From: Cyanothece sp. BG0011
Lineage (GTDB): Bacteria > Cyanobacteriota > Cyanobacteriia > Cyanobacteriales > Microcystaceae
Length of the DNA: 33,811 bases
Direction of reading: 5' to 3'
Assembly: GCF_003013815.1 (NCBI RefSeq)
Contig: NZ_PRLH01000193.1
Coordinates: 1 to 33,811 of the forward strand
This document shows positions 16,466 through 22,367 of this stretch, piece by piece (within the stretch, counting starts at the first letter, position 1; each line of letters opens with the position of its first letter). Position numbers and translations under genes: made by a program. Below the pieces are notes generated by a model. The model had not been told where the DNA came from. It did no database searches and worked only from the letters and a program-made list of their open reading frames with translations.

Positions 16466-16966
16466 TCAGTCCGACAAACGAGATAAACAGCGTTCAAAGG
16501 CAACTTTGTGCCTGTTTTGGGAGACTTCACGTAATTGAGCAAAGGCTGCCCTTAAGTCTCTTTCTTGGACAAATGTAAGGAAATTATCGTACATTTCCAC
16601 GTTGGCGATTTCTCCTTCTACCCCCATCTGACAAGCTATTTTGAGGGTATCGGGGGCCTCTATATTTCCAGCATAGCTATCTGTGGGAATCGGTAGGCCA
16701 TATTGATTAAATAACCTATTCCATAGTTGTACGTGGCGATTTTCCGATTGAACAATGTTAATGAAAGGACTTATTGGGCCAAACTTCTCAATGATGGCAT
16801 TATAGAAGGCACGGGCATGATATTCGTCATTGATAGCGTCAATCATGGCCTGTTGGGTTCTAGGATCTAACTTAGTCTTAAGGGTTGAAACGGTTGTGCC
16901 TAAACCAGTGTCTACGCCGGAAGAGTGGTTAAAACGTCTTTGTCTACGGTGTTGATGTCTCATCAT
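16466..16966 (-). CDS. Ferritin-like diiron protein (DUF2202-like)
   Basis: A ~166-residue four-helix-bundle protein with a basic N-terminus (MMRHQHRRQRRFNHSSG). Carboxylate/histidine pairs occur in order: DEYHARAFYNAI, VQSENRHVQLW, GVEGEIANVEMYDNF and VSQNRHKVAFERC. This spacing matches ferritin-like diiron proteins of the DUF2202 type. The role may be iron or peroxide handling. The frame opens at TTG 16984, overlapping the stop of the upstream small gene, but ATG 16966 is the likelier start. It lies on the opposite strand from psbA, and its promoter may be shared with the region upstream of psbA. Confidence 0.7.
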   Translation of the reverse strand: MMRHQHRRQRRFNHSSGVDTGLGTTVSTLKTKLDPRTQQAMIDAINDEYHARAFYNAIIEKFGPISPFINIVQSENRHVQLWNRLFNQYGLPIPTDSYAGNIEAPDTLKIACQMGVEGEIANVEMYDNFLTFVQERDLRAAFAQLREVSQNRHKVAFERCLSRLSD

Positions 16967-16980
16967 ACTTATTCTCACTT

Positions 16981-17190
16981 TCAATTTTGTTGATTTTTGT
17001 TGCTTGACGATGCGATCGCCTCTGTTGAGACGGCAGCGATCGCTCTAGCTTTATTGTTGGGGAAAATTCTACATCCCTCAATTTTAACTTTATAACTATT
17101 TAGTAAATTTGTCAAGTGTTCTTGCCTTGTAGCAGTGTTCAATTGGCTGTATCCATATTCTCGTAAAGTGGGGAGAATTGTTAGTTTCAT
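16981..17190 (-). CDS. Small hypothetical protein
   Basis: About 69 residues from ATG 17190 (MKLTILPTLREYGYSQLNTA); the same frame extends upstream to TTG 17262 without a better start. No strong ribosome site is visible before the ATG. The C-terminal half holds two HIP1 octamers in frame. It stops next to the ferritin-like gene, so the two may be co-transcribed leftward away from psbA. No family recognised; may be a small regulatory or leader protein, or not expressed. Confidence 0.4.
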   Translation of the reverse strand: MKLTILPTLREYGYSQLNTATRQEHLTNLLNSYKVKIEGCRIFPNNKARAIAAVSTEAIASSSNKNQQN

Positions 17191-17303
17191 CGTTAATCTA
17201 GTAATCTGAAAACTGCTCTTAAGTAGGCTGTTGTTTCGGTGAAAAGAGTCAACGGAGAACAATGTTGTTCTGTTGCCTGTAACAATTAGTCATAAATACT
17301 CAT

Positions 17304-17332
17304 TGTTAAATATATAACTAATTAGTTATATT
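17304..17332 (+). promoter_or_regulatory. Predicted psbA promoter with a 20-bp palindromic operator
   Basis: TTGTTA (17304-17309), 17 bases, then TATATT (17327-17332) forms a plausible -35/-10 pair. A perfect palindrome ATATAACTAATTAGTTATAT (17312-17331) fills the spacer and overlaps the -10 element, the typical place for a repressor or a MarR-like switch. A degenerate version of the same core (AACAATTAGTCATA) starts at 17281. Downstream, TAAAAGG and CCTTTTA (17352-17369) form a 7-bp hairpin in the presumed leader, before the GAGGA ribosome site at about 17385. Confidence 0.5.
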
Positions 17333-17398
17333 GTTTATTATCAATACAAGATAAAAGGGATTCCTTTTAATACCACTGTCTCGAAGAGGATTTAAATC

Positions 17399-18475
17399 AT
17401 GACTATTTCTGCAGTTGAGCGATCAACAGAGAATAATCTGTGGTCAAAATTTTGTAATTGGATTACTAGCACCGAAAATCGCCTATATATTGGCTGGTTT
17501 GGGGTTTTATTAATACCCACCGGGTTAGTAGCTGCTATTGTCTTTATCTTGGCCTTTATTGCTGCCCCTCCTGTGGATCTTGATGGCATCCGCGAACCCG
17601 TTTCCGGTTCGTTGCTCTATGGCAATAACATCATCAGTGCCACTGTGGTGCCTACCTCTGCGGCCGTTGGTTTGCATCTTTACCCTTTATGGGAAGCCGC
17701 CAGCTTAGACGAATGGCTGTACAATGGCGGCCCGTATCAAATGATTGTGTTGCACTTTTTAATTGGAATTTTTGCTTATATGGGGCGAGAATGGGAGCTA
17801 AGCTACCGTTTAGGGATGCGTCCTTGGATTCCTGTCGCGTTTTCTGCCCCTGTCGCAGCTGCAACTGCTGTTCTTTTAATTTATCCCATTGGACAAGGAA
17901 GCTTCTCCGACGGCTTAATGTTGGGTATTTCAGGAACATTCAATTTTATGATTGTCTTCCAAGCCGAGCATAATATTTTAATGCACCCATTCCATGAGTT
18001 AGGGGTTGCCGGTGTCTTCGGGGGTGCGTTGTTTGCTTCCATGCACGGTTCGTTAGTCACTTCAAGTTTAATTCGAGAAACCACCGAAGCGCAATCAACC
18101 AATCAAGGTTATAAATTCGGACAAGAAGAAGAAACTTATAATCTAGTGGCTGCTCATGGCTATTTTGGACGATTAATCTTCCAATATGCTTCTTTTAACA
18201 ATTCCCGTTCCTTACACTTCTTCTTAGCGGCCTGGCCCGTCATTGGAATTTGGTTTGCTGCGATCGGTATCAGCACCATGGCCTTTAACCTTAATGGCTT
18301 TAACTTTAACGGATCAGTTCTCGATTCTCAAGGACGAGTCATCAATACCTGGGCCGATGTCATTAACCGTGCCAACATCGGCATAGAAGTAATGCACGAA
18401 CGTAACGCCCATAACTTCCCCCTTGATCTGGCGTTAGGGGACTCTCAACCCATTGCTATGGCAGTGAATAGCTAA
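17399..18475 (+). CDS. psbA: Photosystem II D1 protein, D1' (microaerobic) form
   Basis: D1 binds P680, pheophytin, QB and most of the Mn4CaO5 ligands in photosystem II. The 358-residue protein keeps YZ (Y162 here, standard 161) and the ligands D171, E190, H191 (redox His), H333, E334, H338, D343 and A345, so it should support water oxidation; a 13-residue tail after A345 would be removed by CtpA. Relative to ordinary D1 it carries G80A, Q130E, C144P, Y147F, F158L, P173M and T286A (standard numbering). G80A, F158L and T286A define the D1' type induced under low oxygen, and C144P and P173M are known from the Thermosynechococcus PsbA2 version of D1'. It heads a rightward gene group with petC. 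Confidence 0.95.
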   Translation: MTISAVERSTENNLWSKFCNWITSTENRLYIGWFGVLLIPTGLVAAIVFILAFIAAPPVDLDGIREPVSGSLLYGNNIISATVVPTSAAVGLHLYPLWEAASLDEWLYNGGPYQMIVLHFLIGIFAYMGREWELSYRLGMRPWIPVAFSAPVAAATAVLLIYPIGQGSFSDGLMLGISGTFNFMIVFQAEHNILMHPFHELGVAGVFGGALFASMHGSLVTSSLIRETTEAQSTNQGYKFGQEEETYNLVAAHGYFGRLIFQYASFNNSRSLHFFLAAWPVIGIWFAAIGISTMAFNLNGFNFNGSVLDSQGRVINTWADVINRANIGIEVMHERNAHNFPLDLALGDSQPIAMAVNS

Positions 18476-18490
18476 ATCTATCTAAAAATC

Positions 18491-18517
18491 GACCGATAGC
18501 TACTTTTCCTATCGGTC
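18491..18517 (+). terminator. Hairpin in the psbA-petC gap
   Basis: GACCGATAG (18491-18499) pairs perfectly with CTATCGGTC (18509-18517) around a nine-base loop. No T-run follows, so it may stabilise the psbA 3' end or attenuate read-through rather than fully stop transcription into petC 33 bases further on. Confidence 0.5.
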
Positions 18518-18549
18518 ACATTCCTTACCGTTACACTTCAAAAAACATC

Positions 18550-19083
18550 ATGGAAAATAACCTTTCTTTCGATCAAACTTCCTTATCAAGACGACAACTG
18601 TTAAACTTCTTAACTGGATCGACGGTTGCGGTGGTTGCCGGATCGGCCCTTTATCCTGCGGCCAAATTCTTCACCCCACCCAAAGAAACAGGGGAAGGAG
18701 GAGCAATATTGGCTAAAGATAAACTAGGAAATCCCATTCCTGCCTCCCAAATTCTGGAAAATCCCCCCGAAACCCGTGCCTTAGTGGCTGGTTTAGCTGG
18801 AGAACCCACTTATCTTGTCGTCACAGATGCAAATACCTTAGATGGACGGGGTATTGTGGATAATTGTACTCATTTAGGTTGTACCTTTCCTTGGAATGAG
18901 ACGGCCGAACAATTTCAATGTCCTTGTCATGGTTCCCGTTATGATGCTGAGGGTTCCGTGGTTCGTGGTCCGGCTAACCGTCCTTTAAAATTGGTTCATG
19001 TGGCAGTGATCGATAACGCTATTTGGCTTTCTCCTTGGACCGAAACTGATCCTCGTACGGGTGAACGCCCTTGGTGGGTTTAA
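18550..19083 (+). CDS. petC: Cytochrome b6f Rieske iron-sulfur protein, probable alternative form
   Basis: The Rieske subunit carries electrons from plastoquinol to cytochrome f in the thylakoid. The 177-residue protein has a twin-arginine N-terminus (LSRRQLLNFL), one membrane anchor (~20-40), and the cluster boxes CTHLGC (106-111) and CPCHGS (124-129), with H108 and H127 as cluster histidines. Many cyanobacteria have several petC genes; linkage to D1' suggests this is the PetC2-type alternative copy, as in Synechocystis 6803 where petC2 lies a few genes from psbA1 (from memory). The sequence alone cannot exclude that it is the main copy. Confidence 0.9.
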   Translation: MENNLSFDQTSLSRRQLLNFLTGSTVAVVAGSALYPAAKFFTPPKETGEGGAILAKDKLGNPIPASQILENPPETRALVAGLAGEPTYLVVTDANTLDGRGIVDNCTHLGCTFPWNETAEQFQCPCHGSRYDAEGSVVRGPANRPLKLVHVAVIDNAIWLSPWTETDPRTGERPWWV

Positions 19084-19129
19084 TTTATAGTTTTGGATAG
19101 GTGTATCAATATTGCGCTTCAGTGAGAGT

Positions 19130-19150
19130 GGGGAGGGTGGGGAGTGTGGG
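19130..19150 (+). other. G-quadruplex-capable run between petC and the rhodanese gene
   Basis: Four G tracts of at least three bases, with loops A, T and AGTGT, fit the G3+N1-7 pattern in an otherwise AT-rich region. On the transcript it lies about 70 bases before the rhodanese start. It may also be one of the G-rich dispersed repeats common in cyanobacterial intergenic DNA. Confidence 0.4.
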
Positions 19151-19221
19151 AGGAGAGGAAAGAATGTTTTTCTATCTTCTCAATACTACTTTTGTAAACT
19201 TTGAACAAATAGATAATCAAC

Positions 19222-19608
19222 ATGGCTGCAACAACTTCTTTAAAACCATCGGTTACGAATATTTCTCCTCAAGACTTTCATCAATTATCAAATCCTCCTT
19301 TATTGATTGATGTTCGTTCACAATTTGAATATGTTAGGGGTCATGCTCAAGGGGCGGTTAATCTTAGTTTACCTCGCATTTTAATGGCACAAAATGCTTA
19401 TTTACGTCAGTTGATTGTGCCGACATGGTTTCGAGATTTACCGAAAGAACAACCTATTGCTGTGATTTGTTTAACGGCTCATAGAAGTCCCATTGTCGCT
19501 AATTTTTTACTTAAAATGGGCTTTACTCAGGTCTTTAATATCACAGGAGGAATGAGTCAATGGTGGCAATTAAACTATTCTAATGTAACGGGAAATAAAC
19601 CAGAATAA
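19222..19608 (+). CDS. Rhodanese-like sulfurtransferase
   Basis: A 128-residue single rhodanese domain. The N-terminal substrate-pocket motif is LLIDVRSQFEYVRGHAQGAVNL, and the active-site loop is CLTAHR with the catalytic Cys83. The C-terminal motif is FNITGGMSQWW. Single-domain rhodaneses carry persulfide sulfur between donors and acceptors. It lies between petC and a haem protein gene, 20 bases before the latter, so the two are probably co-transcribed. With a sulfide:quinone oxidoreductase gene ~6 kb downstream, a role in sulfide or polysulfide handling under low oxygen is a reasonable inference, not shown by sequence. Confidence 0.85.
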   Translation: MAATTSLKPSVTNISPQDFHQLSNPPLLIDVRSQFEYVRGHAQGAVNLSLPRILMAQNAYLRQLIVPTWFRDLPKEQPIAVICLTAHRSPIVANFLLKMGFTQVFNITGGMSQWWQLNYSNVTGNKPE

Positions 19609-19628
19609 AGTTAGGAGAAAATAGAATT

Positions 19629-20228
19629 ATGTATCATCAGAATAGTTTCAAATTTTTGGGTTTGGTTGTAATTATTTTCCCTATAATACTGTTATTAATC
19701 ATAGGGAATCCTACTGTAGCCAATGCTCAAACTGATCCCAGTCAATTAACGAAAGCGGTTCAAGAAATTGAGTCACTTGATGGGATGCGATCGCAGTTAG
19801 CTTCAACCTTAAAAGATCAGCCAGAAACACCCAATTTAGATACCTTTAAACAAGTGTGTAAACCGGTGGGAATGCGGGCAAAACAACTGAGTAAAGAAAA
19901 CGGCTGGCAAGTGAGACAAATTGCTAATAAATATCGCAATCCTGCCCATTCTCCTAATAATTTAACCGAAAAAATGGCCTTAGCTAAATTTGAACAGAAT
20001 CCAGAGTTAATGGGGTTTTGGCAACGAGAAACTATGAAGGGAGAAAAAGGAACTGATTATTATCGACGGATTAATGTGGAAGCCAGTTGTTTAGCTTGTC
20101 ATGGGACAAAAAATTCTCGACCCAAATTTGTGCAAGAAAAATATCCTCAAGATTTGGCTTATGATTTTAAACCAGGAGATTTAAGGGGAATGTATGGGGT
20201 GTTTATACCTGATAAAAACCATATCTAA
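19629..20228 (+). CDS. Tll0287-like periplasmic/lumenal c-type haem protein (DUF3365)
   Basis: A 199-residue exported protein. A signal peptide (residues 1-33, ending TVANAQ) is followed by a PAS-like DUF3365 domain with one haem c site, CLACH (154-158). Cys77 in DTFKQVCKPVGM is the candidate sixth ligand. The family prototype Tll0287 of Thermosynechococcus has an unusual His/Cys haem ligation, a low redox potential and appears in a strain relying on psbA2, the D1' gene. The end GDLRGMYGVFIP matches the family. Close linkage to a D1' psbA here supports a working relation. It might act as a redox or gas sensor, or in assembly; this is inference. Confidence 0.85.
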   Translation: MYHQNSFKFLGLVVIIFPIILLLIIGNPTVANAQTDPSQLTKAVQEIESLDGMRSQLASTLKDQPETPNLDTFKQVCKPVGMRAKQLSKENGWQVRQIANKYRNPAHSPNNLTEKMALAKFEQNPELMGFWQRETMKGEKGTDYYRRINVEASCLACHGTKNSRPKFVQEKYPQDLAYDFKPGDLRGMYGVFIPDKNHI

Positions 20229-20373
20229 TCAGTTTTGATTATTAAAAAATATTAATAATCTTAACAATTTTACTGACATCAACCTTAATGTCTAATTGGT
20301 AACAAAAATTGAGTTAAACTAGAAAAGGGAGGTAAAGAGAAGTTTATAAAAAAATAAACAGGAGGATAAACTT

Positions 20374-20664
20374 ATGGCACTCAGCAATTTAATTCCTCAT
20401 ATTGACATCAAAGATACGATTGAAGACTTAGGAATTCCTGGAATTACAGCGATTGTATTACTTCCTATGTTAATTCCTGCTGCTGGTAAAGCGGCTAGAC
20501 CTTTAGCTAAAGCAACCATCAAAGGGAGTGTTGTTCTCTATGAAAAAGGCAAAGGTATGATTGCCCACGTGGGGGAAAGCGTTGAAGATTTGGTCGCTGA
20601 ATCCTTAGCCGAACTTTCTGAAGAAAAAGAACCCACTCCAGCGATCGCTGAAGGTAATAACTAA
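20374..20664 (+). CDS. Small DUF5132-like membrane-associated protein
   Basis: A 96-residue protein with a strong ribosome site (AGGAGG seven to eight bases before ATG). A hydrophobic, Ala/Gly/Pro-rich helix (GITAIVLLPMLIPAAGKAA) is followed by KATIKGSVVLYEKGKGMIAH and an acidic tail. The pattern resembles DUF5132 proteins, which are often encoded beside HMA2-domain P-type ATPases in cyanobacteria. Such an ATPase lies downstream, now separated by the iscB element. Function unknown. Confidence 0.65.
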   Translation: MALSNLIPHIDIKDTIEDLGIPGITAIVLLPMLIPAAGKAARPLAKATIKGSVVLYEKGKGMIAHVGESVEDLVAESLAELSEEKEPTPAIAEGNN

Positions 20665-20669
20665 TGATG

Positions 20670-20741
20670 ACAAGCCAGTGTAGCAGATGAAATGGACACA
20701 GTTCGATCAATTAGCATTAAAAAATGATCTCACTGGCTTGT
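20670..20741 (+). terminator. Long inverted repeat after the DUF5132 gene
   Basis: ACAAGCCAGTG (20670-20680) and CACTGGCTTGT (20731-20741) are perfect 11-bp inverted repeats around a 50-base loop. T-rich sequence follows. It may end the upstream operon or form the outer left end of the iscB element. Confidence 0.45.
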
Positions 20742-20752
20742 TGTTTCCCCTC

Positions 20753-20781
20753 GTTTTTATCCTTGCAAGGTGAGGTAAAAA
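20753..20781. repeat. Imperfect palindrome near the iscB left end
   Basis: GTTTTTA (20753-20759) pairs with TAAAAAC (20775-20781), with CCTTGCAAGG as an inner palindrome. Its position 30 bases before the candidate omegaRNA fits a subterminal structure of an IS200/IS605-related element. Confidence 0.4.
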
Positions 20782-20798
20782 CAACTCAGGTCTTTAGC

Positions 20799-21015
20799 GT
20801 CAACAACCCATCGCTGAAAGCGAGGGCTTGTAAGAGCCTATAGTTGACCAGTCTAAGTTCTAAGAGAACTACGTTTTTAAAGCCATCACACCTACAAATA
20901 CTTCGCTAGTTTGTAGCTCTGTGGTTAACAGTTAAACATCTGTAATTGGGTTAAAGAAGTGCTGTTAATTTGACAAACTTTAAAAACATTGACGAAGCGA
21001 CCTTTACCCTAGCAA
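20799..21015 (+). ncRNA. Candidate omegaRNA of the IscB system
   Basis: Non-coding, highly structured sequence directly upstream of iscB, where omegaRNAs are encoded. Stems seen by eye: TCGCT/AGCGA (20811-20823), GGCTT/GAGCC with a GTAA loop (about 20825-20838), AGTTCT/AGAACT (20856-20870) and CTACAAA/TTTGTAG (20892-20916). A long-range 10-bp stem GTTTTTAAAG (20873-20882) with CTTTAAAAAC (20978-20987) encloses the last hairpin. GTCAAC/GTTGAC (20799-20804, 20843-20848) can also pair. In IscB systems the guide is the 5' end of this RNA, so it should lie just upstream of the first scaffold hairpin, around 20790-20810; its exact limits are not visible. Confidence 0.6.
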
Positions 21016-21028
21016 TAGGAGATAACTC

Positions 21029-22309
21029 ATGCGAGTTTTTGTATTAGATTCCAACAAAAAACCATTAAATCCTTGTCACCCTGGTAAAGCAAGAAAATTG
21101 CTTAATCAAGGCAAAGCAAGTATGTTTAAACGATATCCTTTTACTATAATTCTGAAGGAAGAAAAACCAAATCATGTAAATAATAAATTTGAATTAAAAA
21201 TAGATCCAGGGAGTCGTACTACAGGCTTAGCAATCTTATCTGCCAATAATTTAATTTGGGCGGCTTTATTAAATCATCGTGGTTTACAAATTAAAGATTC
21301 TTTATTATCTAGAAAACAAATTAGACGTTCTAGAAGAAATCGTAAAACTCGTTATCGTCAACCTAGATTTTTAAACAGGAAAAAACCCAAAGGATGGTTA
21401 GCACCTAGCTTAATGTCCAGAGTTCACAATATTATTACTTGGGTAAAAAGATTAACTAAATTATGTCCTATAAATAAAATAGCCCAAGAATTAGTTAGAT
21501 TTGATACTCAAAAAATTAACAATCCTGAAATATCAGGTATAGAATATCAACAAGGAACTTTATTTAATTATGAAATAAGAGAATATTTACTTGAAAAATG
21601 GGGCCGTAGATGTGCTTATTGTGGTATTCAAAACGTACCATTAGAAATTGAACACATTATACCTAAATCAAAATCAGGAACTAACTCTGTTAATAACTTG
21701 ACATTAGCGTGTAGAAAATGTAATTTAGCAAAAGGTAATCAAGACATTAAAGATTTTCTTTCTAATAAACCAAGTATTTTAAACAGAATTTTAAAGCAAT
21801 GTAAACAAACATTAAAAGACGCTACTGCTGTTAATTCTACTCGATGGAAATTATTTAACAGTTTAAAAGAATTTAATTTAGAAATAGAAACAGGAACAGG
21901 AGGTATGACAAAATACAATAGAACAAAACAAGGATTAGAAAAAACTCACTGGTTAGACGCTACTTGTGTAGGAAAATCAACACCTGAGAAAATAAAAGTT
22001 GAAGTAATTAAACCTTTAATTATCACAGCTACAGGTAGAGGTTCACGTCAAATGGTTAAACCAGACAAATATGGTTTTCCTCGAACTTCTCCTAAATTAA
22101 GACAAAAACAGTTCTTTGGATTTCAAACAGGAGATATTGTCAAAGCTGTTGTAACTAAAGGGAAAAAAGTTGGTACTTATGTTGGTAGGGTAGCTGTTAG
22201 AAAAACAGGTAGTTTTAACATTAAAACTGCGTTCTCTACAGTACAAGGTATTAACTACAAATATTGTAAACCTATTCACAAAGCGGATGGGTATAGTTAT
22301 GCAACATAG
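21029..22309 (+). CDS. iscB: IscB RNA-guided endonuclease (RuvC + HNH)
   Basis: IscB proteins are the ancestors of Cas9 and cut DNA matched by an omegaRNA guide. The 426-residue protein holds the full set: an N-terminal PLMP-like region (MRVFVLDSNKKPLNPCHPGK), RuvC-I D59 in KIDPGSRTTG, and an arginine-rich bridge helix (~96-112). Next come RuvC-II E154 in AQELVRFD, an inserted HNH domain (residues ~185-245) with CAYCG, EIEHIIPKS (H209) and CRKCNLAKGN (zinc cysteines 195, 198, 228, 231), and RuvC-III D310 in THWLDA. No catalytic residue is missing and no frameshift is seen, so it may be active. AGGAG is about nine bases before the ATG. No tnpA accompanies it. The gene lacks HIP1 sites, unlike its neighbours, fitting an acquired element. 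Confidence 0.95.
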   Translation: MRVFVLDSNKKPLNPCHPGKARKLLNQGKASMFKRYPFTIILKEEKPNHVNNKFELKIDPGSRTTGLAILSANNLIWAALLNHRGLQIKDSLLSRKQIRRSRRNRKTRYRQPRFLNRKKPKGWLAPSLMSRVHNIITWVKRLTKLCPINKIAQELVRFDTQKINNPEISGIEYQQGTLFNYEIREYLLEKWGRRCAYCGIQNVPLEIEHIIPKSKSGTNSVNNLTLACRKCNLAKGNQDIKDFLSNKPSILNRILKQCKQTLKDATAVNSTRWKLFNSLKEFNLEIETGTGGMTKYNRTKQGLEKTHWLDATCVGKSTPEKIKVEVIKPLIITATGRGSRQMVKPDKYGFPRTSPKLRQKQFFGFQTGDIVKAVVTKGKKVGTYVGRVAVRKTGSFNIKTAFSTVQGINYKYCKPIHKADGYSYAT

Positions 22310-22315
22310 GTTATG

Positions 22316-22361
22316 CCCCTCATTTCCTCTCATCGCTAAAAGCGAGAGTCTCCATGAGGGG
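22316..22361. repeat. Right-end hairpin of the iscB element
   Basis: Outer arms CCCCTCAT (22316-22323) and ATGAGGGG (22354-22361) enclose an inner hairpin TCGCT-AAA-AGCGA (22333-22345), extended by CTC/GAG past a bulged A. The inner motif is nearly the same as that at 20811-20823 on the left. The outer right arm also supplies the ribosome site of the next gene. It may be the transposon end, an iscB terminator, or both. Confidence 0.6.
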
Positions 22362-22367
22362 GGAGAG

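Noticed and set aside
17399-18475. Rogue or super-rogue D1 (far-red or nitrogen-fixation sentinel type)
   Set aside because: All Mn4CaO5 ligands and the C-terminal processing site remain, so it does not fit the inactive D1 types.
21029-22309. CRISPR-Cas9 or TnpB instead of IscB
   Set aside because: The protein is too short for Cas9 and lacks REC lobes, and TnpB has no HNH insert; a PLMP-like start, RuvC and HNH together fit IscB.
22287-22367. Upstream start for the P-type ATPase
   Set aside because: The extra 27 codons overlap iscB and the element's hairpin; ATG 22368 has a strong ribosome site.
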